In this document: one piece after another, positions 32,545 through 43,349 of the stretch
Layout of the letters: each line of letters starts with the position of its first letter
How positions within the stretch are numbered: position 1 is the stretch's first letter
Origin: Agrypnia vestita
Lineage: Eukaryota; Arthropoda; Insecta; Trichoptera; Phryganeidae
Reading direction: 5' to 3'
Assembly: GCA_016648135.1 (NCBI GenBank)
Contig: JADDOH010004201.1
Coordinates: 186,001-250,000 of the forward strand
DNA length: 64,000 bases
Made by a program: the position numbers and the translations under genes
Notes under the pieces: generated by a model
Seen by the model: the letters and a program-made list of their open reading frames with translations, nothing else
What the model was told of the DNA's origin: nothing
Databases searched by the model: none

Positions 32545-33474
32545 TTGATAATTTTAAATAATAATATTAATGTGCCGACGTTGCCATTAAATCGAATCAT
32601 TTCAAATTTTAACTTTATAATACGTATAATGATCTTGTCAGCATCCTTGAATCTAAAAACTGGTGTTAGAGTATGGCTAAAGAGGGCGACGATCCCACAT
32701 TGACAGTCGACGAAGGTGACAAACTGGTGTCGCAGCCTCCTTGAAGAATAATTGTAGGTAAAAGTAATGTCAACCAACTCTGGTGATCTTCGCACCTGAA
32801 GGATACTTCCTTGCTATATTTTACCACTCAGTTTTGGAGCGGAAATACAGTGTTGGAACTCACTGTTGTCACTCGGCCCAGTAAAGTTTAATTGGAGCGA
32901 ACCGGGAAGTAGACCACGCCTACATCTATACAGTATGAGAAATATTCGACCTTGCTAGCTTTAATAACCGAAGCATAATCTAATATTTAATATAGATCCT
33001 TGTTCCAGTCAATCTCTGCAGCACTTAAATATCGCACAGGCTTTTTGTGATTTTGATTAATTCACTTTTAAAAAACAAAGGAAGTTTAATTCTTATTCTT
33101 AAGTTATTAGCGGCGAACACGACTGGGCCAGTGGTGGCCACTTCAACGTCCGAGACATTTATATTTTCTGAAATAATTTTGAAAATTCTTTGCTTGATTA
33201 ATTTTTTTGACGAACCTGCTATATTTGTTTATTTTAAAAAAGGCATTTCCTTTGCATTACTTTAATTTTACAGGAACAGGATTGGAAAATTAGAGTTTAT
33301 AGACAAAGTTATTGCTATAATTACATTTTTTTATTATTATTAATTAATTACCTCTTGTATAACTGTAATTACAGTTTAAATGCAAGGATTTAATTATAAT
33401 AAGAGTATGTACATTTCTTTACTTAATTGTACTTAATTTATGACATATTATATAATAAGCTACTATATTGAACA
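32545..33474. other. Unannotated stretch
   Basis: A minus-strand ORF at 32532-32795 (..CQCGIVALFSHTLTPVFRFK..) is not recognised; its right half is richer in GC than its surroundings. Nothing else. Confidence 0.35.
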
Positions 33475-33962
33475 AATTTTTGCTTTTCCTATCCACTTCA
33501 CGATTCTCCGTAGTATTTCTTTAAAGTCTTTTTTATATATTTTAGTCCCGTTACATTTTTTGTGTTATCCGGTAGCTTGTTAAATAATTTTGGAATTACG
33601 CACTGTTTGGTTCTGTCTCCGTAATAATTATTTGTTTTTTTATTTCTAGTTTTTTATTCGTTATTTGTCTTGTCGTATATTCATGATGAATTGGTGTTAT
33701 GAATCTGTCCTCGTATTCTTCCAGTGTCATTTTATAGTAAAGTTGCTTTTGGATCGGTAAGATTTTACACATTTTGAAAAAGGTTTTCCGGTTGGTCCTT
33801 ATATGCTTCTTTTTGTTTTTTATTTGCTATACTTTTAATAATTCTTTTTACTTTTTCTAAGTAAAATGGAAATGTCAATCCGTAGCTGTTGAGGCCATAG
33901 TTAACAATTGAGTCTACTAAACGATAATATAAGCAATAACGTGATTCACATATCAAATTTTA
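33475..33962 (-). mobile_element. LINE C-terminal remnant
   Basis: The minus strand reads YCLYYRLVDSIVNYGLNSYG, LTFPFYLEKVKRIIKSI and ANKKQKEAYKDQP, then with shifts ..YGDRTKQCVIPKLFNKLP and TGLKYIKKTLKKYY. 'YGL.SYG' followed by 'L...+RIIK.I' and the final 'LFN.LP' segment have the layout of a LINE reverse transcriptase C-terminus. Several stops and shifts. Confidence 0.7.
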
Positions 33963-34708
33963 TAAAATAACTTGAATCAATGCCCTGTAGTTTAAACGAT
34001 GTATTTGTAAATTTAAAATTATGTATCTTATTTCCCTTCTAGTTATTAAGTATCTTGTATCGTATCTCCGACCTTTTTGAAAGAGGTCTGAACGCGACAT
34101 TTTTAAGGCAAAAATGTTTTATTGTTTTTTTAATTAAGTTTTATGCTGTGAACAACCGTGTTTACACTAACAATTTTTATCCTACGAGATATTGCCACAC
34201 TTTATGCGCCTACCGCCACTGTAAGAATAATGAATGGTAATGTATTATGTACATATGTTTATTCGATGGTTTAAAATGATAATGCCCGTAAGTACACAGT
34301 CGACATTAATATCTGTAATCATTGTTTCCATTTGGCTGCAGGTTGTAATAAAAATACCACATTTAAATATTCATCGCTTCGGTTGAGCACAATGGTAAAC
34401 AAAATTATTTTTATATGTTCAATTTAAAACAATACGTTATAATTTACGTACTTTTTTACAATTCTTGTAAAAGCTAGTTTTGTCTGTTGATTATGTATCC
34501 CCAGAGAAGTTGGATACGTGCATTTTATTAATAAATTAGACTCAACAGACCAGTTCCAAATACAATCGTAACTGTCGATCGGTTGTTATTCCGCGCAGGT
34601 ACTCCAGGCCGAATGCTCAGCGCAATCGGCCGATTTTACAATCTATTGGCAACAGTTTTACTCGAGCCTTATGATAGTGTGAATTGGTTAAGATTTTAAT
34701 GAATAGGT
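33963..34708. other. Unannotated stretch
   Basis: Nothing recognised. Confidence 0.4.
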
Positions 34709-35205
34709 TCAATTCAATTCAATTCAATTCAATTCAATTTATTTCATGATAATATGTACATGACAAACAAAATGTTTAAGGCATACATATTAGGAAGTAT
34801 ATATCAAAAATGAAAATATTTAATAAATTAAAAATAACATAAAATCTGGTCAAAGGTGTAGGAGAATTCCGCTTCGGAAAACCCCTTCAGACACATGGAA
34901 TATATCAATACCCAAAGCGATTTTGTTCAGCATAGCTGTGGCTCTTCCAACAGGCATAACCATCGGCAGGTTGGTCCTGTATATTGGAATGTGAAACAAT
35001 CTATGCTGACGATGTCTAGTGTAATTATCAGGAACATACAAACCAATGCTCTGCATAATTTCAGGATTATCGATCATACCGCGCAACAATCGATAAAAAT
35101 GTGTAATCAAATACACATTCCTTCTAGTCTCTAAACTAAGGTAATATATTCCTACTAATTTGGTACGAAATAAACAACTCTCTTTCAATTAAAATGTGTA
35201 AATAA
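34709..35205 (-). mobile_element. LINE 3' end with (AATTC)n tail
   Basis: The minus-strand frame of 112 codons (35188-34850) reads ..RRNVYLITHFYRLLRGMIDN, PEIMQSIGLYVPDN, then ..HRLFHIPIYRTN. These are the same blocks as the LINE at 38247 (F.YK...G.ID.PEI) and the LINE end at 10452 (LF..P.Y.TN). The element terminates in six AATTC-type units (34710-34739), an unusual tail for the group here. Confidence 0.78.
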
Positions 35206-35819
35206 AACTATGGTTAATTAATGCATACATAACATACTACTTTTAATAGTTTTAATTATAAAATGTTGTACATATTTTATATACACATGTCATTATGGTA
35301 ATTTTACACTGATGAGACTGAACTTTTGCCGTGGTGAGTATAGGTATGAACTCATCGCGCGCTCGATTCTGTATTGTCCTTTGCACGATTTGCACGATAT
35401 CACCAAAAAAATTCTCTATTTCATCCGTTTACATGCGTCATAAAACCGTTGGAACTCTGTCACAAGAGAAAGAATATAACAACTTAAAAAATAACTGAAA
35501 TATTTTTAAATTTCCTAAAATATAATACGATATTTATCGTGTAAATGTACCATCAATACAATTTTCTTTTTTGTTTATGTAAATTGTATTTATCTCGAGA
35601 AGTTTGTCTGTCACATTCATCGTATTTATGACATTATCTAACTATCACCAATGTTACAAAAAACTATTAGATTATTTTATTATTAATAATTATTATTATA
35701 ATTATAAACTATTAGATAGTATTTAAGCAAAGCGAGGAGTCTGACGACTTTTTAACATAAGCCAGGCAGAATTTCACACACACTATAATGATTTTTAAAA
35801 TAAAAACTTATGATTTCGT
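35206..35819. other. Unannotated AT-rich stretch
   Basis: Nothing recognised. Confidence 0.4.
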
Positions 35820-35985
35820 TATAATTTTTTTAACAAAATTTTATAGATCATTACTATCGTCGCCACGAGTCTTCCTGCAAAGTTTCAGCTCGATTCGATT
35901 AAGGGAAAAGGGTTAAAAATGGAACCAAAGTTTTTTCGTCAGACAAGTAAACAGATGCTACGAGTAAAAAGAAAGGGAGTAAAAA
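35820..35985 (-). mobile_element. Family F, partial copy
   Basis: The 5' half only (minus orientation), ending 'aaagaaagggagtaaaaa' at its right edge. Confidence 0.75.
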
Positions 35986-36099
35986 TACTAGCGTGAATGA
36001 GAAGGAATGATGCACAGTATCTATTCCCCACATACCAAATCATGATCAGTTGACCATTAAAACATAAAATTATTAAATACCGTATACATATTAATAAAA

Positions 36100-36605
36100 A
36101 AATAACCCATAAAAATCAAGTTTTTATTATACTCCCTTTCTCATTGAAACAGGTTTCGCGCCTACTCCACGCGTCGGGATAGAAAATTAAACAATGTATA
36201 AATCGTTAAAATTTCAAAAAATCCAAAATTATATTATAATTACTTGTTGGTCTTGTGGTTAGGACACTGGACTCGTGATCCAAAGGTCGCTGGTTCGAAC
36301 CTCACTCCAGACTAGCAAGTTAGTCCTATTTTCATAGCACAAGCGTTTAGCTTAGTTTGAAAATAGTAAGAATATTGATGTGACACGTATTCCGTGTTCA
36401 CATCTCTATTTAATTTAAAAAAAAAAAAAAAAATTATTAAAAAAATTTAAACGAAAATTTGTTAGATCATTTTTATCGTCGCCACGACTCTGCCTGCAAA
36501 GTTTCAGGTCGATTGGATTACGGGAAAATGATTAAAAATCGATCCAAATTTTTTTCGGCAGACAAGCAGACAAGTAGACGCTACGAGTTAAAAGAAAGGG
36601 AGTAA
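36100..36605 (-). mobile_element. Family F copy interrupted by a SINE
   Basis: Left part 36100-36242 ('aaaaaataacccataaaaat' to 'ttatattataatta') and right part 36433-36605 join to a full F unit. A SINE A copy lies between them. Both ends are intact. Confidence 0.82.
36243..36432 (+). mobile_element. tRNA-derived SINE, family A, inside an F element
   Basis: Best-preserved family A copy: box A segment 'ttgtggttaggacactgg', box B 'gctggttcgaacctc', body and long A tail. It is flanked by AATTA on both sides (36238-36242 and 36433-36437), the likely target duplication. Confidence 0.87.
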
Positions 36606-36639
36606 AAATACGAAATAGTCGTCAGTTTGTGGATGACTG

Positions 36640-37011
36640 TGAAGATACTCAAGATGGAACCTTACAGAATAGCTCGTCCAGAGGCAACTGCAGTATGATA
36701 CGTTTTAACGCCAAACGCGTCGCTTCTATGCTAAACGATTTCAACGCATGCGCTTGTTAATCTACTCCTCGGACATGTGAAAACCACTTCCTGCAGACGA
36801 ACGCAATACTGATCCAAATGCGAACCTTGGTGCGTCACGTCGAACGCCAGATACGCGTACATGCTGACTTGTACATAATATTATATGAAACTGTTCATTT
36901 AGAAAGTTCTCGCAGAGTCGGCGTAATCGACCGAAATGCGTAATTTGTATGGACGGCGAGGCGCCGGCGAAGGTTCGGCAGTCGGGTGGCTCTGGCTCGG
37001 CCGTGAAATAA
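36640..37011. other. GC-richer block with a 20-codon ORF
   Basis: Non-repetitive and richer in CpG than its surroundings. A short plus-strand ORF (36949-37011) reads MDGEAPAKVRQSGGSGSAVK. Nothing identifies it. It may be regulatory, a small exon, or chance. Confidence 0.2.
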
Positions 37012-37184
37012 ATTAAACATTTTTTAAATTACCCAAGTGTTTGTATAATTAATTGTTTTTACTTTTGCGTTCAGCTAATATTTATTCTGACAAATAGTAT
37101 CTACGCATTCATAGGATATTTATACCCTGTTGCATCATCACTTTTCGTGGTCACAGAACCATGAGATCACATTTAAAAAAAAAG

Positions 37185-37730
37185 TAACCCATAAAAACCA
37201 AGTTTTTATTATACTCCCTTTCTTTGTAAAATATAACAACAATTAAAGACGAATTAAAACATATAACATAACACTAAACTTACAGTAATTTAATATATTT
37301 CTAAAATGTCACATGTTTTGAGCTTTGATAAGACACTTCATGCTTTGAAGATTAAATTCTAAAAACATTTGTCAGTCAATGTAAATTTTCGACATTCGTA
37401 GTAAAGTAACTATTATGTATATTGACGGAGTAATTCAAATTTAGAAAATATTCCACGACGTTATCGGGCCGCTATGCTAGTAATCAAACTTTTTTAATGA
37501 ATCCAATTTGAAAAAAACAATAAAATTTTCCAAAAATCCGAAATTATACTATAATTATTAAATTTTTTTTAGCGAAAATTTGATAGATCTTCTTGATCGT
37601 CGCCACGAGTCTACTTGCCAAATTTCATTTCGATTGGATCACGGGAAAAGGGTTAAAAATTGATCCAAAGTTTTTTACCCGGCAAGCCGGCAAACAAGCA
37701 GACGCCACGAGTTAAAATAAAGGAAGTAAA
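37185..37730 (-). mobile_element. Family F copy interrupted by about 270 bp
   Basis: The left end (37185-37225, 'gtaacccataaaaacc' to 'tactccctttcttt') and the right part (37500-37730, ending 'gccacgagttaaaataaagg') belong to F. The sequence between is unrelated and unidentified. Confidence 0.7.
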
Positions 37731-38189
37731 AATACGCTCAAAGTCTTCCTTTCGTCGAGCTTTTTGTGGGGCGGAATAAGCTTGGAAGGAAAATAAGATG
37801 ATTTGCGATACGGTGAAGAGATAATTGAAAGAACCAGATGGTTGCGTATTTCCTGGAGCAACCAACCACTTTGCGAAAGATCGTGAAATCTGAAGAATTT
37901 TGACATGATTGATCTTGATTTTAAATTCTGAAAGAAAAGAATCGATTATGTTGAGTAAAAAGGATGCGTAGCATGTAAAAAATATTTTTTAGATATTTTA
38001 TGTGTACTGCCTGTCACACTCCAAAATATTTTTAAGAATTTAGTATCCTGGAAGGATGAAGAACGAAAGGTTGATCATTAAGAAGAATTTTGAACAGTTG
38101 AACATCTCACTTGCACTTGGAAAATGCACAGGGTAGAGAGGATTTGAAGAAAGAGTCACCCATAGGTGGATAATAAGACCATTTATTTT
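37731..38189. other. Unannotated stretch
   Basis: Nothing recognised. Confidence 0.4.
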
Positions 38190-38246
38190 TTAAATAGAGA
38201 TGCGAACATGGAATACGTCAATATTCTTATTATTTTCAAACTAAAC
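38190..38246 (-). mobile_element. SINE family A, 3' half, cut by a LINE
   Basis: 'aaatagagatgcgaacatgg' through 'tattattttcaaactaaac' is the reverse complement of the SINE A 3' end. The SINE continues at 40515 on the far side of the LINE. Confidence 0.85.
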
Positions 38247-40514
38247 CAACTTAAAACCACATAGCCCACCAACCTACGCATTTGGACGTGCTGACTATGT
38301 AGCAATCAACAGATTCTTCCTTAGGACCAACTGGATTGAGTTATACATGATTGACACCGTTGATGATAAAGTTAAGTGGTTTTATGAGAAAATCAATGAA
38401 TGCATTGAGTACCATGTTCCAGTCTTCTCAAAGAAAACCAGCGACTACCCGTGTTGGTTCTCAAAAGAACTCATAAATAAAATTAGGCAAAAAAAAGAGA
38501 CACACGCGCACTACAAGAGAACACACACAAAACCAGCATATATCCGATTCAAGAAGCTGAGATTGGAGTGCAAAAAACTCAGTGCCAGCTGCTACAGGAA
38601 CTATGTTACCAGGATGGAGTCCCTGATGGAGACCGATGCTAGCCAGTTCTGGAAATTTGTGAAAAACAAGCGTCGTAATAACCTTGACATTCCATTTGAA
38701 ATGTTTTGGAACAGCTGTTAATGGTGGTGAAATAAGTAACCTCTTTGCATCATACTTCAGGAGTATCTATACTATTAACAACGCTGCCCCAGCGGACCAT
38801 AATACTAGTACTCGAAGCGTCAAAGATGCTAACTTATCAGAATTTAGCGTCACCTTTGATAACGTCTTTAAACAGCTAACGAGCCTGAAGGTCAGCAAAG
38901 GATCTGGGCCCGACGGTGTACCGAATCTCTTTGGAATTGTGCAGCCGGTCTCTGCGAGCCCATAATGCATATATTCAGCAAATCACTACAGCTTGGAGTC
39001 TTTCCCTCGGCATGGAAACTCTCGTTCATAAGCCCAATTCACAAATCTGGTACTAGGTCTGAGGTAACTAATTACCGCCCGATATGTATACAAGTTGCCA
39101 TGTCAAAGCTTTTCGAGAAACTAATTCTTCCTCAACTTACATTTGCATTCAAAAATATAATTACTACAAAGCAGCATGGCTTCTTCGGTGGCAGATTTAC
39201 AACAACGAATCTGTATCTAACATTAACTACATACTCAATGCTCTGAACCAGGGGGTGGATGTACATGCTACCTACACAGATTTCAGTAAGGCTTTCGACA
39301 TGGTAGACCACGGAATCCTGATTGACAAGCTCGGTCTGTATGGTGTGAGAGGCACAGCATTAGAGTGGTTCCATTCGTATCTAACTGGCAGATTCCTACA
39401 AGTCAGAGTTAATGGATTTATCTCTGAAGAGTATGAAGTATGCTCTGGTGTCCCTCAAGGGTCACATCTTGGTCCGATTCTCTTTAATATTTTCATCAAT
39501 GACATCGCAGACAATTTACTATCCGATTACCTACTATATGCAGATGACATGAAAATTTTCAGAAGAATCATGAATGACCAAGACTTAGAAATTCTTCAGC
39601 ACGATCTCAATGAACTCCACAGGTGGTGTACTAAAAACAAACTAATGTTAAATATCGGTAAATGCTCAGTAATGTCATTCTCTAGATCACGAAATCAATA
39701 TCAGGCTAATTATCTCATTGATGGACATCATCTCCCGATAGTCACCTCGGCAAAGGACCTTGGCGTTATTGTGGACCATAAACTGAATTTCTCAAGCCAC
39801 GTGGAGAAAGTTGCGTCACAAGCTTTCAAGACTCTTGGTTACATCATTAGAGCTGGGAAGGACTTCAGCAATGTCTACACGCTGGTACGACTATTCGACA
39901 GTCTTGTGAGACCGATTTTAGAATACTGTTCTGTCATTTGGTCGCCGTATACCAATAAACTAATCAATCAGCTCGAAAGAATACAACGCAAACTATGTAA
40001 ATGCATCGCCTATCGTACACGATCACCAGGAGATATTGAGACCGTATATAACAGATTTAGAATCAGCAAACTAATCACTCGAAGACAATTGTCTGATCTG
40101 ACCTTCTTCTACAAATCTGTCAACGGACAGATAGACTCGCCCGAGATCCTGGAACAATTTGGCATTATCACTGCTAGGCCGGATCTAAGAGTGCGTAGAT
40201 TGTTAGAAACCACTAAATCCACAAAAAGTTACGTGTACAATGGCCCAAGAAATAGGATTGCCAATCTGGTGAACAGCCACTGTGTTGATATCAACTTCTT
40301 CGATGAATCATACGTCTCATTCTCATCAGCGGCAAAAAGATTGTTATCACAGTATTAAAATTACCCTCAACCCTATATGATTATACCATGTTGTTACTAT
40401 GCTAGTATTGTTTTTTTATATATGTGCAATTTTTCTAATCCATTCATTTAAGTCTATTATTTTTGTAAAATCAATGTATATGTATATAGCCGATTGGCGT
40501 ATGAATAAATAAAT
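38247..40514 (+). mobile_element. 5'-truncated jockey/CR1-like LINE
   Basis: About 2.27 kb, truncated at the 5' end, with ORF2 coding from about 38278 to 40358, a short 3'UTR and an (ATAAATAA) tail. It is flanked by the 9-bp repeat AAACTAAAC (38238-38246 and 40515-40523), the target duplication left by insertion into a SINE A copy. Three frameshifts (see coding entry) mean it cannot move by itself. Confidence 0.92.
38278..40358 (+). pseudogene. LINE ORF2: reverse transcriptase, frameshifted
   Basis: The start lacks the endonuclease: coding opens in the linker (YAFGRADYVAINRFFLRTNW). Frames change near 38711, 38925 and 39205, each a small indel. The reverse transcriptase is readable: SKGSGPDGVP, ISPIHKSG...YRPI, TDFSKAFDMVDH (first catalytic Asp), CSGVPQGSHLGPILFN, YADDMKIF (catalytic Asp pair, about 39537-39560), LGVIVDHKLNFSSH, then the C-terminal TRRQLSDLTFFYKSVNG and PEILEQFG. 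The last 380 or so codons (39210-40358) are uninterrupted. In life such proteins copy their own RNA at a nicked target. The clade call rests on motif style alone. Confidence 0.93.
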
Positions 40515-40523
40515 AAACTAAAC

Positions 40524-40606
40524 GCTTGTGCTGTGAAAAAAGGACTAACTTGCTGGCCTGGAGTGAGGTTCAAACCCACAACCTTTGGATCACAAGACCA
40601 ACTAGT
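40524..40606 (-). mobile_element. SINE family A, 5' half, cut by a LINE
   Basis: 'gcttgtgctgtgaaaa' and 'ggactaacttgct', then 'gagtgaggttcaaacc' continue the SINE begun at 38190. The box A segment (about 17 bases) is deleted. Confidence 0.82.
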
Positions 40607-40658
40607 CAGATTATTAATCAGAGTGAGAAGCTAGTGTCCCTAAATTTATTTCTATAAC

Positions 40659-41057
40659 TTACAAATTCCTGTCATCTTGGTACTTCCTGCTCGTTGCTTC
40701 GTTCATATGCGATACCCCTGGATTTCCATAATGACTTTTTGGTCTTGTTAAACACACGATTAGTATGTGTTTAACAAGAACAAAGAGTGTGTTATACACT
40801 CCTTGCACTCTCAGTCTCATGAATTGTATCTTCATCACTTTTTTGATAGCATCCACGGTAAAGTTCCGTGAGTCAGAACTGGTAGTATACGTTATACCTA
40901 CATCACTGCACGTAGCGTCATGAAATACTATAGGTAACGTTTTGAAATGTTTCAACAACGAATTTATCCGTATGACGAATTCTCTGGAACCTATTATGAC
41001 TTGACATTTTGTTGACGGCTGGAGAATGCCGCGGAAGGCGGAGGAGGTGTGATCAGA
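40659..41057 (-). CDS. Unidentified open frame, exon or TE fragment
   Basis: The minus strand stays open for about 133 codons between stops with no useful ATG. It reads ..SAFRGILQPSTKCQVIIGSR, EFVIRINSLLKHFKTLPIVF, HDATCSDVGITYTTSSDSRN, FTVDAIKKVMKIQFMRLRVQ. A frame this long is unusual in DNA of this base composition and the residue mix looks protein-like. A pyrimidine-rich AG ('cctccgccttccgcggcattctccag') lies inside the frame near 41026. I do not recognise the protein. It could be an exon of a host gene or part of a retroelement gag-like ORF. Confidence 0.35.
   Translation of the reverse strand, partial: SDHTSSAFRGILQPSTKCQVIIGSREFVIRINSLLKHFKTLPIVFHDATCSDVGITYTTSSDSRNFTVDAIKKVMKIQFMRLRVQGVYNTLFVLVKHILIVCLTRPKSHYGNPGVSHMNEATSRKYQDDRNL
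40743..40779. repeat. Perfect 14-bp inverted repeat
   Basis: TCTTGTTAAACACA (40743-40756) pairs with 40766-40779 around a 9-nt loop. It lies within the unidentified open frame. Confidence 0.8.
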
Positions 41058-41339
41058 TTATAATATTGAGGTGCACACACAGGCACAGGCATACATTTTT
41101 ATTTTTATATTTTTATAAGACCAAGGTTTCACACGGTATAATTGTACTGCCCCTGAAAGACTCTATCAAACTTTCTAAAAAAATGCACGAGGCTTATCAG
41201 TTTAAATGCAACTACAAAGTTAACGGTATAAACATAAAAAAATATGTTTTTCAAAATAAATTAGTAGGTATAACATATTCAATATTCAGCATTATTTCTG
41301 ATTCTATAAAACCAAAGTAGTATTTTTTAATATGAACAT
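41058..41339. other. Unannotated stretch
   Basis: Nothing recognised. Confidence 0.4.
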
Positions 41340-41890
41340 GAAAACACTTCATATAAAATCGCTATTTATTGAATTATCAACACGTTTCGGTGCCAATGGT
41401 CTCTTCATCAGGATACAACGTACACTGAAAAGTAAAAATCGATGTTACATAAACAAAAACAAAAAATAATACGTACATGCGAGTTGAATAACTAAATAAG
41501 AACTAATGAATAAACAAATTTAAAAGGTAACTGTTTGCATAAAGGATTAAGTTATTTATAATATGAAATGCGCTTGTTTTAATTTCTAAAATTACAAAAT
41601 GTTTTTTATATGTAAAATTCATAAGCCCTTATTAATACCAAAACAATAGTTTGTTTCCAAAAGTTTATTAGAAAAATATTGCCTTTTAAACATCTTATAT
41701 GGTCTTAACTCTAATATCAAAATTTCTACAGGTTTACCTGTATAAAATTATTTCAATTATTACGAATTAATTTATTACACCCCGATATTTCTAAATATTT
41801 TCCTGATTTACGAATAATTGGCCGCAAAACGTGTTGATAATTCAATAAATAGTGGTTTAATACAAAGTATTTTATTTTTATTAATATAAA
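41340..41890 (-). mobile_element. PLE 3'-end element with inverted ends
   Basis: Both ends carry 'ctatttattgaattatcaac', inverted relative to each other (about 41361-41386 and 41828-41857). Beside the left end is the minus-strand hammerhead-like core CTGATGA (41411-41405) ... GAAAC (41388-41384). The roughly 430-bp interior has no readable coding. Paired terminal repeats of this kind are typical of PLEs. Confidence 0.65.
41384..41411 (-). ncRNA. Hammerhead-like motif, stem II weak
   Basis: CTGATGA and GAAAC boxes are intact, but the segment between them (AGAGACCATTGGCACC) pairs poorly, so ribozyme activity is doubtful. Confidence 0.4.
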
Positions 41891-42599
41891 GCTTTCACTG
41901 TTTTAATAATATTTGCATCCACCGTAAAAAATAATCATTTGCTGTATTCTTAGAACCTTTTCATCTCATAGAAAATCCCATCAATATTTTGACTGTAACT
42001 AACCCCAACCACTTGATGACTAGTCGTGAGTCTTAAGCCCTTTGTCCAAACAACAATTAACAATGTAAATTAATTGAAACTATATTCCCAGAACGAAGTA
42101 TCTTCAAATTAAGGAAACGTAGAAAATATATTAATACTCGTATATTGTTTTTATGTTAAAACTACATGTTAGCGTCCTACGCTATTAATCTTGTCTGTTG
42201 ATATTATCAATGACTATAATTGACATGGTATATTTATGAGTTACTCCATGGCGTTGATTAATTATGCAGCATGAGCGGTACCCACCTAGTATCCAGCCTT
42301 CGAGAAAATTATGTCATAATTTTAAAACATTTTCTAACATGAAATTGATAATTATTTTGAACTTATTAATATCGGTAATTCACGTGTCAAAGCAAAATGG
42401 TTCCATTATGTAATCGCGGAAAATAAATGGATCCAATGATTGACATTTGTGTGACTCGAATGCTGGAGCAACTATTCCCTGTCTGCTGACTGTTAATTGT
42501 CAATTTTAAATGTCGCAAAGATAGACAGATAAATCATATTCCGTCAATGCTCAGTTTTCCTACATGCCTGTCCGTTCGCCCCTCTTTTCCTCGTGCACG
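41891..42599. other. Unannotated AT-rich stretch upstream of promoter
   Basis: Nothing recognised. Confidence 0.4.
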
Positions 42600-43288
42600 G
42601 AGAAAATCGACTAAACGGAAAATACGCGAAGAAAATACGCAACAATCAGCGAAATGGCGAATCATTCGCTTCGCGGCGTTCGTTTGACTTCGTAGTGTTT
42701 CACTCGAGCGCAGTTACTACTTTTTCGAAATTCGCGAGGTTTTTTCGCCTTGGACGGCAATTTTCGTAGTTTTCGCGGAGGTAACGTCGATTTACTCAAC
42801 GGGGGAGTTTTAAACGTGCGTACCGCGATCGCGGCGCCTCGGACGGTCTCGACTTTCTGCTCGCCCGCGAGGCTTCCCTCCCGCCTCGCCGCCTCGGCCG
42901 CCGCTCCGGAGGGAGGCCGCGGGCCCGGCCCGGCAGGCCGCGCGGGCACACTTCACTAGCTCGACCGCAGCCGAGCGGGTAGCCCACAGCCCGAGCACGG
43001 CGCGCACGACCGACATTCGAGCAGCTTCGTCCGACACCCAAAAAGCGCGCTAATTTCAAATAACGACGAATCGATTTTTAAATTATGTGCCAATGAGAAG
43101 TAATCACAAGTGTTGCAAGCGATAAAAATTGGTGCAATTTCGATCATTTTAATGCATGAATATAACAAGAGTGATTTTTTTTTCGACACTTTCGTGCATT
43201 TGACGTGCACGTAGTTTGGTATTATAGTGGTTGGCGATACCAATCGATTGCTGGATAACTTTGGAACTTTGCTACGAAAAGGCCGACG
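42600..43288 (+). promoter_or_regulatory. CpG-rich promoter and 5'UTR region
   Basis: The most CpG- and GC-rich stretch of the window (peak 42820-43030), non-repetitive, and directly upstream of a signal-peptide exon. No TATA box stands out. If transcription starts near the GC peak, the leader contains several upstream ATGs with short frames (for example 43152-43214), which would lower translation. The several long ORFs on both strands here reflect the GC content, not genes. The start site cannot be placed from sequence alone. Confidence 0.65.
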
Positions 43289-43349
43289 ATGAAGTGGACG
43301 ATGCGGTGCTCTTTAGCGCTGCTGGCCGCTCTGCTGGCGACCATATCAG
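43289..43349 (+). CDS. First coding exon: signal peptide, gene unidentified
   Basis: ATG 43289 opens MKWTMRCSLALLAALLATIS and then the first base of the next codon. The exon ends with CAG|GTGAGC (GT at 43350-43351), a consensus 5' splice site, in phase 1. The peptide has a short basic N-region (K, R), a Leu/Ala-rich hydrophobic core and small residues at the end: a classical secretory signal. Phase-1 breaks just after the signal peptide are common in secreted and cell-surface proteins, so the gene probably encodes one. No further coding exon can be linked confidently in the remaining 20 kb, which suggests a very long first intron. The start is chosen because upstream ATGs lead only to short frames. 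Confidence 0.7.

Noticed and set aside
42662..43059. Several long ORFs on both strands in the CpG island
   Set aside because: GC-rich DNA has few stops. The plus-strand frame starts at TTG and several frames are open at once, so none is credible as coding.
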